From Candidatus Wolfebacteria bacterium (lineage in GTDB: Bacteria; Patescibacteriota; Minisyncoccia; UBA6257; UBA9933), in assembly GCA_026394835.1 (NCBI GenBank), contig JAPLZW010000087.1, forward strand, positions 1 to 6,781: 6,781 nucleotides of DNA. Reading direction: 5' to 3'. The translations under genes were made by a program, and so were the position numbers. Positions 1-6,389 of this stretch are shown here, one piece after another (within the stretch, counting starts at the first letter, position 1; each line of letters begins with the position of its first letter). Below the pieces are notes generated by a model that was not told the origin of the DNA, did no database searches, and saw only the letters and a program-made list of their open reading frames with translations.

Positions 1-39
1 GTTGATAAAATAGCTGGAAATCAGTATATTAAAGAGTAA
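1..39 (+). CDS. C-terminal tail of an upstream gene (partial)
   Basis: Frame 1 is open from the window edge and reads VDKIAGNQYIKE before a TAA stop at 37-39. It is only 12 codons, so neither the family nor the reality of the gene can be judged. The support is positional: it runs in the same direction as leuS, and the palindromic element begins right at its stop, as dispersed elements often do at gene ends. It could equally be a chance open frame. Confidence 0.3.
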   Translation, partial: VDKIAGNQYIKE

Positions 40-122
40 TCGCGAATAATGCGAATATTCAGCAAATAATGCGAATTCGCATTATTTAAATTTTAAAGAT
101 TGGCATTATTAGTGAATACTCT
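33..122. repeat. Nested palindromic element upstream of leuS
   Basis: The gap between the upstream stop and the leuS ATG is almost wholly dyad-symmetric. At its centre, 64-87 is a perfect 24-bp palindrome with arm AAATAATGCGAA. Around it, 33-52 and 103-122 are inverted copies matching at 17 of 20 positions, and the right arm ends on the base before the leuS start. The 12-mer AATAATGCGAAT occurs directly at 45-56 and 65-76, inverted at 75-86, and inverted with one mismatch at 99-110. The element could form a long hairpin or cruciform. I infer a dispersed repeat of the short AT-rich GCGAAT type seen in CPR genomes; an operator or a 5' leader structure affecting leuS translation is also possible. 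No convincing -35/-10 pair or Shine-Dalgarno sequence for leuS is visible in it. Confidence 0.8.
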
Positions 123-2585
123 ATGTTTGACCACAAAAAAGTAGAAAAGAAGTGGCGGGAAAAATGGCTGAAAGACGGAATTTACGAACCCAAATTCAAG
201 TTTGCTGGGAAGGAGTCTAAAAAGCCATTTTATAGCCTTATGATGTTTCCTTATCCCTCGGCCGAAGGATTGCATATCGGCGGGGTCCGCACCTTTACGG
301 GTGTTGATATTTACAGCCGGTTTAAGCGAATGATGGGTTTTGACGTATTTGAACCTATCGGTTTGGATGGTTTTGGAATCCATTCTGAAAATTATGCCTT
401 GAAAGTCGGCAAGCATCCGATGAAGCACGCGAAAGAATCGGAAAAAAATTTCTATCGCCAGCTCGGATATATCGGCAATAGCTTTGCCTGGAAAGAGGCT
501 TTAGAAACTTACGACCCGGATTATTACAAATGGACTCAATGGATTTTTACGGAAATGTTCCGTAATGGTTTGGCTTACCGCAAAAAACAGCCGGTTAACT
601 GGTGTCCGTCTTGCAAGACCGTGTTGGCAGATGAACAAGTCATAAACGGCAAGTGTGAGCGCTGTGGCACCGTTGTCGGAAAACGCGATCTGGAACAATG
701 GTTTTTCAAAATTACCGATTATGCCGAAAGGCTTTTGGGAAATATAGAGAAATTGGATTGGTCGGATGTTGTCCGCATAGCCCAGAGGAATTGGATAGGG
801 AAGTCGGAAGGAGCGGAAATAGAATTTAGAATTAAGAATTATGAATTAGGAATTAAAGTGTTTACGACTCGGCCGGATACGTTATTTGGCGCGACTTATA
901 TGGTGCTGGCGCCGGAGCATGAAATTGTCAAGAATCTGGAATCTAGTATCAAGAATCTAGGAGAAGTTAATGATTACATAAAGAAAACTCGTAATAAGCC
1001 GGAAGAAGAGAGGATTGCCGAAGGGAAAGAGAAAACCGGTGTGGAATTAAAAGGAATCAAAGCGATTAATCCGGCGAATAAGAAAGAAATTCCGGTTTTT
1101 ATCGCGGATTATGTTTTGGCGGGTTATGGCACCGGCGCCATTATGGCTGTGCCGGCGCACGACGAACGGGATTTTGAGTTCGCTAAGCGATACAAGCTTC
1201 CAATTGTGGAAGTTGTATCGCCGCTGATTAATGCGGATAAAAAGCGGATTAATGCTGATGCCGGATTGTATATTGGCGGGGGAATTTTGATAAACTCCGG
1301 CCAATTCAACGGCATGGATTCCGAAAAAGCCAAATGGGAAATCACGAAATTCGTCGGCGGCAAAAAGAAAATCCAATATCATTTGCGCGACTGGCTGATT
1401 TCAAGGCAAAGATATTGGGGCGCGCCAATTCCGATGATTTACTGCGAGGTTTGCGCCGCTAAAGGAAAAGGCGAGAAAGAAAATATGCCAGGCTGGTACG
1501 CGGTGCCGGAAAAACAATTGCCGGTGAAATTGCCTTTTGTTAAAAATTTCCGGCCCCAGGGAGATGGCCGGTCGCCCTTGGCTTCGGTAAAATCATTCCA
1601 CGAAACCAAATGTCCGCGATGTAAAAGCAAAGCCCGCCGCGAGACGGATGTTTCCGATACGTTTCTGGACTCGGCATGGTACTTCCTGCGTTATCCTTCG
1701 GCAAATAACAAGAAACGCGCTTGGGACACCGACATAACAAAAAAATGGCTGCCGGTTGCTTCATATATCGGAGGAGCGGAACATTCCGTGCTCCATCTTT
1801 TGTATTCGCGGTTTGTCACTATGGCGCTTAAAGATTTTGGTTATCTTGATTTTGAAGAGCCGTTTAGCCGATTTCGCGCTCACGGCTTAATTACAAAGGA
1901 TGGCGCTAAAATGTCTAAATCCAAGGGGAATGTCGTGAATCCCGACGAATATTTCAGCAAATTCGGCGCTGACACGATGAGAATGTATCTGGCGTTTCTC
2001 GCGCCATTTGAGCAGGGAGGGGATTTTAGGGAAAGCGGCATCATGGGAGTTTCGCGTTTTCTCGCCAGGGTTTGGAGTTTTGGGAATTTAAACAAAAAAC
2101 TTCAGAAAAATGCCAGCCGGCAAATGTCCGGGATTATGAATAAAACCATCAAAAGAGCCGGCGAGAGTGTCGATAACTTACATTACAACACAGCCATTAG
2201 CGCTCTTATGATTTTGCTGAATGAAATTGAAAAAAAACCCGATGGCATTTCAGCTCTATTGTGGGAAGATTTCCTAAAGCTTCTCTCTCCTTTCGCGCCG
2301 TTTATTACGGAAGATCTTTGTTCAGGTATCGGGCACAAAAAAAGCATCCATCTTGAAAAATGTCCCACATATGATTCAGAATTAATAAAGGAGGAAGACT
2401 TTGAGCTTGTGATCCAGGTGAACGGCAAAGTGCGGGACAGGATAAAGGTGCCCGCCGTAATCTCCCGGGCGGAGGTTGAAGAAATCGCCTTATCCTCGGA
2501 AAAGATAAAAGCTCTGGGAATTGAAAAAAGCAAAATTAAAAATATGATTTTCGTTCCTGGTAAGTTAATAAACTTAGTCATCTAA
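123..2585 (+). CDS. leuS: Leucyl-tRNA synthetase, divergent CPR-like type
   Basis: This cytoplasmic enzyme charges tRNA-Leu with leucine using ATP and edits mischarged tRNA. Class I signatures are clear: the HIGH motif reads HIGG (residues 51-54) and KMSKS is intact at 596-600. A zinc knuckle has Cys161, 164, 178 and 181; a second Cys cluster has 441, 444, 497 and 500. The CP1 editing domain carries TTRPDT at 248-253, the GTGAIMAVPAHDERD block with AVPAHDERD at 342-350, and the LRDWLISRQRYWGAP segment after it. The C-terminus, with VQVNGKVRDRI and ending VPGKLINLVI, matches bacterial LeuRS, so the gene is full length. At 820 residues it is shorter than the usual ~860 because the leucine-specific insert before KMSKS is missing (HGLITKDGAKMSKSKG is direct). 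The usual GWDAFGLPAE stretch reads GLDGFGIHSE. Two CP1 stretches look repeat-derived (residues 236-245 and 369-379). The ATG at 123 gives the expected N-terminus; no Shine-Dalgarno sequence precedes it. Confidence 0.97.
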   Translation: MFDHKKVEKKWREKWLKDGIYEPKFKFAGKESKKPFYSLMMFPYPSAEGLHIGGVRTFTGVDIYSRFKRMMGFDVFEPIGLDGFGIHSENYALKVGKHPMKHAKESEKNFYRQLGYIGNSFAWKEALETYDPDYYKWTQWIFTEMFRNGLAYRKKQPVNWCPSCKTVLADEQVINGKCERCGTVVGKRDLEQWFFKITDYAERLLGNIEKLDWSDVVRIAQRNWIGKSEGAEIEFRIKNYELGIKVFTTRPDTLFGATYMVLAPEHEIVKNLESSIKNLGEVNDYIKKTRNKPEEERIAEGKEKTGVELKGIKAINPANKKEIPVFIADYVLAGYGTGAIMAVPAHDERDFEFAKRYKLPIVEVVSPLINADKKRINADAGLYIGGGILINSGQFNGMDSEKAKWEITKFVGGKKKIQYHLRDWLISRQRYWGAPIPMIYCEVCAAKGKGEKENMPGWYAVPEKQLPVKLPFVKNFRPQGDGRSPLASVKSFHETKCPRCKSKARRETDVSDTFLDSAWYFLRYPSANNKKRAWDTDITKKWLPVASYIGGAEHSVLHLLYSRFVTMALKDFGYLDFEEPFSRFRAHGLITKDGAKMSKSKGNVVNPDEYFSKFGADTMRMYLAFLAPFEQGGDFRESGIMGVSRFLARVWSFGNLNKKLQKNASRQMSGIMNKTIKRAGESVDNLHYNTAISALMILLNEIEKKPDGISALLWEDFLKLLSPFAPFITEDLCSGIGHKKSIHLEKCPTYDSELIKEEDFELVIQVNGKVRDRIKVPAVISRAEVEEIALSSEKIKALGIEKSKIKNMIFVPGKLINLVI
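822..857 (+). repeat. AATTA-rich repeat-like tract inside leuS
   Basis: This tract is built of short AT units (GAATTTAGAATTAAG, then AATTATGAATTAGGAATTAA) and encodes RIKNYELGIK, residues 236-245, just before the TTRPDT editing motif. It resembles the GAATTAAGAATTATGAATTA-type repeats I associate with CPR genomes. The segment has the same length as the corresponding stretch in E. coli LeuRS as I recall it, so it may be a replaced beta-turn, or chance low complexity, and not an added insert. Confidence 0.4.
1226..1259 (+). repeat. 21-bp-period direct repeat inside leuS
   Basis: GATTAATGCGGAT at 1226-1238 recurs as GATTAATGCTGAT at 1247-1259, matching at 12 of 13 bases with a 21-bp period. In frame it encodes INAD-KKR-INAD (residues 369-379). 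It lies in the variable loop between the CP1 editing core and the NSGQFNG segment, where LeuRS sequences differ in length. The loop appears a few residues longer than in E. coli LeuRS, so a short repeat insertion that kept the frame is plausible. Confidence 0.55.
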
Positions 2586-2589
2586 CGGC

Positions 2590-3552
2590 ATGGAGTCCTT
2601 TATTAAGTGGGCTGTTTTTCTCATAATCTTTATCGGAGTATTTATTTATTTTTGGAATAATTATCAGGGTTTTTCCAGTTCCACTCCCAATGAAGGAGGA
2701 GGTTTTTCCTGGAGAAATTTTTTTACTTTTAATAAAGCTTCTTCCACTTACGGTTTTTCTTTTCCTTCATGGACGCCGAATTTCGGCAGCCCTGCTTCTT
2801 ACGGCGTGGTCGGGAATATCGGAGGAACTTCCATTTCTACTCCGGGCTATCTCCCGGATGCGGCAATTCCGGCGGGATTCACCCGGAGCCAGATTTCGCC
2901 TTATTTCGGGCAGATTAAATTGAGTTCTGTGACGGCTTCAACTTTCGGCAATACCAATCTGTTTCAGCTTTATTCTTCTTTGCCGGCGGGTAAAAAAGCC
3001 AATATCACGGGCTGGCATGTGAAAGGAAACCGCACGGATGTGGCGATTCCCCGGGCGGTCGATAATTACAACCCTTATTCTTTAAATGACGAAGGCGACA
3101 TAATTATTTCTCAAGGAAGCGTGGTCAGCATCTATCAAGGAACAAGCCCCTTGAGCAGGAATTTCAGGCTTAACGAATGCGCGGGTTTTCTCCAGAATAC
3201 TTATAAGTTTAATCCGTCAATTCCGCAAAATTGCCCCCAGCTTTACAGCCGGAGCGATATTACCGGTTTTGCGGGATATTGCCAAACTTACATAATGTCT
3301 TTGGGTTCTTGCCAATTGCCTTCCACGGCTTTTGTGAATTCCTTGCCCGGTTCTCCCGAAGGCAACATTTGCCAGCAGTATCTAAGCACGCTCACGGTAA
3401 ATTCCTGCTATGACAAGCATTTCAGCGACGCCGGCTTTCTTTCCAATACATGGGTTCTTTGGATAAGCCAGCTAAACGCTTTTGACCCCCAGCATGACAC
3501 GGTTTATCTTTACGATAATAAAGGATTACTGGTTGATAAATACGTTTATTAA
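2590..3552 (+). CDS. Membrane-anchored protein with probable lamin tail domain
   Basis: Residues 5-22 form one hydrophobic segment (FIKWAVFLIIFIGVFIYFW), a probable N-terminal membrane anchor or uncleaved signal. A Ser/Gly/Pro/Phe-rich linker follows to about residue 100. Residues ~103-320 resemble the lamin-tail-like domain of CPR surface proteins: a beta pattern with ANITGWHVKGN near 137-147, AIPRAV near 152-157, and the closing HDTVYLYDNKGLLVDKYVY. Six cysteines (197, 215, 231, 241, 261, 273) cluster in the distal part, fitting disulfides outside the membrane. The likely role is structural or adhesive at the cell surface; no catalytic motif is seen. The start lies four bases after the leuS stop with no clear Shine-Dalgarno sequence, so translation is probably coupled to leuS. 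Family assignment is by pattern recognition; the membrane topology is surer than the domain name. Confidence 0.85.
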   Translation: MESFIKWAVFLIIFIGVFIYFWNNYQGFSSSTPNEGGGFSWRNFFTFNKASSTYGFSFPSWTPNFGSPASYGVVGNIGGTSISTPGYLPDAAIPAGFTRSQISPYFGQIKLSSVTASTFGNTNLFQLYSSLPAGKKANITGWHVKGNRTDVAIPRAVDNYNPYSLNDEGDIIISQGSVVSIYQGTSPLSRNFRLNECAGFLQNTYKFNPSIPQNCPQLYSRSDITGFAGYCQTYIMSLGSCQLPSTAFVNSLPGSPEGNICQQYLSTLTVNSCYDKHFSDAGFLSNTWVLWISQLNAFDPQHDTVYLYDNKGLLVDKYVY

Positions 3553-4276
3553 AAAGAAGCGATTATTCTCTTAACTTCCGCGGCATTTTTGGCGGCCATA
3601 AGTTTAATGCGCAAATCTTTCGCGCCATCAAATCCCGAGACATAAGCTTTGAAGTGTTTTTTCATAATATCGAAATTTTTCAGCTTGCCGTCTTTTTTGT
3701 TTTTATCGCTCTTGTACATTTTTTCAAAAAGTTCGGCGTGTTCTTTCAGGGCTTTAAATTTTTCGGCCGGGCTTGGAACTTTCCCTGAAAAAAACCACGG
3801 ATTTCCGAAAATTCCCCGGCCGACCATCACGCCGTCAAACCCTGATTCCTTAACTCGTAATTTTGCTTCGTCCAGGGAATTGATGTCGCCGTTTCCGATG
3901 AGTATGGTTTCCGGAGAGATTTTATTCCTAAGTTTTAATATTTCCGGAGCGAGATTCCAGCGCGCCGGAGCATCGGACATTTCTTTTCTTGTGCGGAGGT
4001 GGATTGTAAGGCAAGCGAGGTTTTCTTCCAAAAGGCAGGGGAGCCAGCTTTTGATTTCATTTTTTGAATAACCGATCCGGGTTTTTACGGAAACCGGAAG
4101 ATTACCAGCGCCTTTGTGTGTCGCTGTTATAATTTCCTTCGCGAGCGTTGGATTGTTGTTTAAGGCCGCGCCTGCGCCCTGTTTTTCCACGGCTCTGTCC
4201 GGGCAGCCCATACATTCGCCATGGGCGCGTTCGCGAAAATCGGCTTCTTCAATTCTTGCCAGAAGTTTTTGGGCAT
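3549..4276 (-). pseudogene. dus: tRNA-dihydrouridine synthase, internal deletion with frameshift
   Basis: Dus enzymes are FMN-dependent and reduce uridines in tRNA D-loops. Read leftward from an ATG at 4274-4276, the frame gives MPKNFWQELKKPIFANAPMA then NV, a typical Dus N-terminus ending in the PMAN(V/I)TD strand, then runs into unrelated codons and a TAA at 4160-4162 (38 residues). In another frame the remaining 220 codons start exactly at the active-site motif MGCPDRAVEKQGAGAAL (catalytic Cys at residue 3 of that frame). They keep the Lys of VKTRIGY (43), the His of TIHLRTRKEM (71), the IGNGD strand (105-109) and the phosphate-binding GVMVGRGIFGNPWFF. Intact relatives have about 80 residues between the PMA and NMGCP motifs; here they are missing, and the join near 4211-4216 changes frame. 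Several strands of the FMN-binding barrel are therefore lost. The ATG at 4209-4211 is the Met of the motif, not a natural start. The tail overlaps the convergent lamin-tail gene by four bases. An assembly deletion is the main alternative to true decay. Confidence 0.85.
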
Positions 4277-4352
4277 TTATTTAATAAGGCGGTGTTTTTT
4301 GAACGAAGTTCGAACATTTTTTGACGAAAATTCTGAAAACTAATTTGGACTC

Positions 4353-4395
4353 GGCGGGGCAAACTATTTTTCTGGGGGAATGGAATTGCCCCGCC
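4353..4395. repeat. GC-rich hairpin, 10-bp arms
   Basis: GGCGGGGCAA (4353-4362) and TTGCCCCGCC (4386-4395) are perfect inverted arms around a 23-base loop that includes a GGGGG run. No T-run follows on either strand at the right distance, so it is not a typical terminator. It is the first of three hairpins in the 249-base gap between the broken dus gene and the methyltransferase. Confidence 0.75.
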
Positions 4396-4406
4396 TCGGC
4401 TTTCTT

Positions 4407-4450
4407 CCCGCCCGCAGGAGGGGTCTGGGGAGGAATGCGGGCGGGTTTTT
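4407..4450 (+). repeat. GC-rich hairpin with mirror-symmetric G-run loop
   Basis: Arms CCCGCCCGCA (4407-4416) and TGCGGGCGGG (4436-4445) pair perfectly and TTTTT follows at 4446-4450. In shape this is a rho-independent terminator for + strand transcripts, but no + strand gene ends nearby and both flanking genes run on the - strand. On that strand the T-run lies upstream and the hairpin would not terminate. The loop holds GGAGGGGTCTGGGGAGG (4417-4433), a perfect mirror repeat. I read it as a dispersed GC-rich repeat with terminator-like shape. Confidence 0.7.
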
Positions 4451-4478
4451 GAACCTTTCCTTTTTCGCTTCCGAATTT

Positions 4479-4501
4479 CGTGCCAGTTTAAAACTGGCAC
4501 G
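4479..4501. repeat. 23-bp near-perfect palindrome after the methyltransferase
   Basis: The arms CGTGCCAGTTT (4479-4489) and AAACTGGCACG (4491-4501) are exact inverted copies around one central A. The element starts 24 bases past the methyltransferase stop on the - strand. It could cap the 3' end of the operon transcript, but no T-run follows on the - strand, so an ordinary intrinsic terminator is not supported. A small dispersed palindromic repeat is equally likely. Confidence 0.75.
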
Positions 4502-4525
4502 CCGCCTGTCTTTGAAGAATACCAA

Positions 4526-5314
4526 CTATTTTCGCGCCAGTAAAGTTTGAAGGCGGACTTGTTCCTTAAAAACACCGGTCGGCTCAATTTTCAAAAGTTC
4601 GGTTCGCAATTCTTGTTCAAAATCTTTCAGTTCATCTCCAAATAATCGGCGAGAGGCAAACGAAGTGGAATAAAGAAAATTTATTACGGCTTCAAGCGTC
4701 CAAGTCCGAACATAATCATAAGTCCATTCCTCGTATCCGCCGAACGGCGAATTATTAAGCAAGTCCTCAAATTTTTCTTTCGGCTCATTATAAAAGGTAT
4801 TTCCTGCACGCCTCTTTTCACCAAGATATTTTTGCACAATCTCTTTTCGCACTTTTTTCCATTTTTCTGTATTATCGCGCCACGGCGATGACGAATCGCT
4901 GACTATAATAACGCCGCCATCTTTTTCTGTCTGATTATAAATTTTCTGCAAAACTTCAGCTTGTTTCATCCAGTGAAAAGAGGCGCCCATTGTTGTGAGC
5001 CGAAAAATTCCCAAGTCGTCCGCTATTTCTTCTGCCTTTCGTAAAACAAATTTAGCGTTTTTAATATTTGCTTTTTCTACTTGATTTTTCGCTTCATCGA
5101 GCATTCCTTGCTCTGGGTCAAGTCCAACTACTTCTTCAAAATGTTTTGCGAAAGGAATTGTTAATTGTCCGGTGCCACAGCCTAAATCTAACAATCGCCC
5201 TTTTCCATTTAAGCCGAAATAGCGGACGACATATTCAAAAAATTCGGGCGGATAACCCGTGCGATATTTTGCGTAATAATAAGCTGTATCTTTAAATAAT
5301 TCTTTGTCGTCCAT
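4526..5314 (-). CDS. Class I SAM-dependent methyltransferase
   Basis: This 262-residue protein has a Rossmann-type methyltransferase core. Motif I is LDLGCGTGQ (residues 42-50), the SAM-binding glycine loop; the acidic end of strand beta-2 is Asp66 in VVGLDPE; FHWM sits near 113-116; and the strand DGGVIIVSD is near 132-140. The N-terminus, with DTAYYYAKYRTGYP, matches the (Y/F)xxYRxxYP lead-in common in small methyltransferases of the Methyltransf_11/25 kind. The C-terminal 100 residues form a helical cap. Length is normal for a complete protein. The substrate cannot be read from sequence; it looks like a small-molecule enzyme, not a DNA methylase, as no (D/N/S)PPY motif is present. It is the last gene of a three-gene set, 12 bases after the DUF5680-like gene. 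No Shine-Dalgarno sequence precedes the ATG. Confidence 0.9.
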   Translation of the reverse strand: MDDKELFKDTAYYYAKYRTGYPPEFFEYVVRYFGLNGKGRLLDLGCGTGQLTIPFAKHFEEVVGLDPEQGMLDEAKNQVEKANIKNAKFVLRKAEEIADDLGIFRLTTMGASFHWMKQAEVLQKIYNQTEKDGGVIIVSDSSSPWRDNTEKWKKVRKEIVQKYLGEKRRAGNTFYNEPKEKFEDLLNNSPFGGYEEWTYDYVRTWTLEAVINFLYSTSFASRRLFGDELKDFEQELRTELLKIEPTGVFKEQVRLQTLLARK

Positions 5315-5326
5315 ATTTCATAATAT

Positions 5327-6160
5327 TTATTCAATAAATCCTCCGTGGCAATGTAGCCGACAAACCACCTTGCCGTTTTTGGAAATTTCCTCAATGCCTG
5401 TAAAGTTTGCCAAATCACCTTCAGTATTAAAAGTATATTTCCAGTCGCCATTTATAAACTCTTTCGGTCCGCGAACTGGAATGTTATCACCAGAGCCAGA
5501 CATTAAAGCGGGGCGAAGAATTGCGTCAAACAAACCTTCGCTTATTTCGTTACTAACCGTAAAGCCGTAATAATTCATTCCCCAAGCTGGTTCGCCGTTT
5601 TTATAAACAATTTCTTCGCCGACAAATTTTGTCGCTCCAAAATAGGTGTCGTGATAAGTCAGGTCGCCTTTTTCAAAATGATAATCGCTAGAGCAGGGAC
5701 GGAGCGGGGACGCTTTTTTAACATTCTCGTTAGCATAAGTGTTCAAATTCGCTTCTCGCAAAAAAGCGTCCAAAACATCAATCGGTAAGTCAGAAAAGTT
5801 CGGTAACTGATAATCTGGCGTTCCGACAGATAGTCCATATTTAACCATTTCGTCATAGTCAGATTTTTTACTACGATCTATTTTGAAAACTTTGTTTTTG
5901 AAAATAACAAAGTGATATTTGTCGTTTCGATAGTCAATATACCAGCCGTGTTCAGGGTCAAGTGCCTTGCTTAATTTATCGGCTAAATCACCTGCTTGAT
6001 CTTCTTCAACTTCAATAGTGTCTAAAGTCCATTGCGAAAGCCACGGCGTTTGATGTTCATCCGTCACTTTTTCAACTCTCGTTGAAATTATGTTTACATT
6101 TTTAAGAACGTTTTTATCGCCTAAAGATTCTTCAATTATGTCGCCTTTGTAGTTATTCAT
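5327..6160 (-). CDS. Two-domain protein, C-terminal half DUF5680-like
   Basis: This 277-residue protein seems to join two families of unknown function. Residues ~15-122 contain STRVEKV, WTLDTIEVEE, WYIDYRNDKYHFVIFKNKVF and KIDRSKKSDYDEMVKYG, ending PDYQLPNF, a small alpha/beta pattern I recognise from uncharacterised proteins in Firmicutes and CPR. Residues ~129-277 contain FLREANLNTYAN, DLTYHDTYFGATKFVGEEIVY near 168-188, GEPAWGMNYYG, and a closing CRLHCHGGFIE, which fits DUF5680. No membrane segment, signal or classic catalytic triad is seen. A Cys/His group near the end (CRLHCHGG) might bind a metal, but this is speculation. DUF5680 is, as I recall, often fused behind an XRE HTH; here an XRE gene lies 6 bases upstream, which supports a functional link. 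It may sense a ligand for the regulator or act with the downstream methyltransferase. Function unknown. Confidence 0.85.
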   Translation of the reverse strand: MNNYKGDIIEESLGDKNVLKNVNIISTRVEKVTDEHQTPWLSQWTLDTIEVEEDQAGDLADKLSKALDPEHGWYIDYRNDKYHFVIFKNKVFKIDRSKKSDYDEMVKYGLSVGTPDYQLPNFSDLPIDVLDAFLREANLNTYANENVKKASPLRPCSSDYHFEKGDLTYHDTYFGATKFVGEEIVYKNGEPAWGMNYYGFTVSNEISEGLFDAILRPALMSGSGDNIPVRGPKEFINGDWKYTFNTEGDLANFTGIEEISKNGKVVCRLHCHGGFIE

Positions 6161-6166
6161 AATTTT

Positions 6167-6379
6167 TTACTTTATTAAATCATCAACGCCAACTTCAAGC
6201 GCCTTGGCGATTTTGGTTAGCGTTTCAATGGTCGGGTTTGTATTTACGCCATTTTCAACCTTTACAATGGTATTTAGTGATAAATCAGCAAGGCGAGCAA
6301 TCTTTTCAAGAGATAGCCCTTTTTTGGCCCGTAATTTTTTGAAGGTGTCTGCAATTTTATTGTTTGACATATCTTTCAT
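6167..6379 (-). CDS. Small XRE-family HTH transcriptional regulator
   Basis: This 70-residue protein is little more than one Cro/C1-type helix-turn-helix. Helix 1 covers about residues 9-20 (IADTFKKLRAKKG), the second helix SLEKIARLA 23-31, the turn ADLS, and the recognition helix SLNTIVKVENG 34-44; NPTIETLTKIAKALEVGVDDL (48-68) closes the fold. It should bind DNA as a dimer, and no ligand domain is attached. It is the first gene of the three-gene - strand set, 6 bases before the DUF5680-like gene. An 11-bp inverted repeat overlapping its promoter suggests autoregulation. Met1 (6377-6379) and Met4 (6368-6370) are both possible starts; with the TATAAT at 6391-6396 as -10, Met1 would be nearly leaderless, so Met4 deserves equal weight. 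Confidence 0.92.
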   Translation of the reverse strand: MKDMSNNKIADTFKKLRAKKGLSLEKIARLADLSLNTIVKVENGVNTNPTIETLTKIAKALEVGVDDLIK

Positions 6380-6389
6380 AATTGTATAA

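Noticed and set aside
45..110. Short CRISPR-like array
   Set aside because: The repeat unit is only 12 bases, copies occur in both orientations, and the spacing is irregular; no cas gene is present.
33..122. T-box or leucine attenuator in front of leuS
   Set aside because: The gap is only about 84 bases, there is no TGGNACCGCG-like antiterminator, no leucine-rich leader peptide and no terminator with a T-run.
4209..4211. ATG as the true start of a short Dus protein
   Set aside because: This Met belongs to the NMGCP active-site motif, and a matching Dus N-terminus lies just upstream in another frame, so the gene began at 4276.
4295..4328. Direct repeat TTTTTTGAACGAA / TTTTTTGACGAA before dus
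   Set aside because: The two copies differ by an indel and are short and T-rich; no function or wider repeat family can be supported.
4407..4450. Functional intrinsic terminator
   Set aside because: The shape fits a + strand terminator, but no + strand gene precedes it; on the - strand the T-run is on the wrong side.
4249..4587. 112-residue - strand open frame between dus and the methyltransferase
   Set aside because: It overlaps the methyltransferase C-terminus and the dus N-terminus in other frames and runs through all three hairpins; no domain pattern is seen.
4526..6379. Restriction-modification or toxin-antitoxin system
   Set aside because: The methyltransferase lacks a DNA-methylase catalytic motif, no nuclease is present, and the 277-residue protein does not resemble a known toxin.
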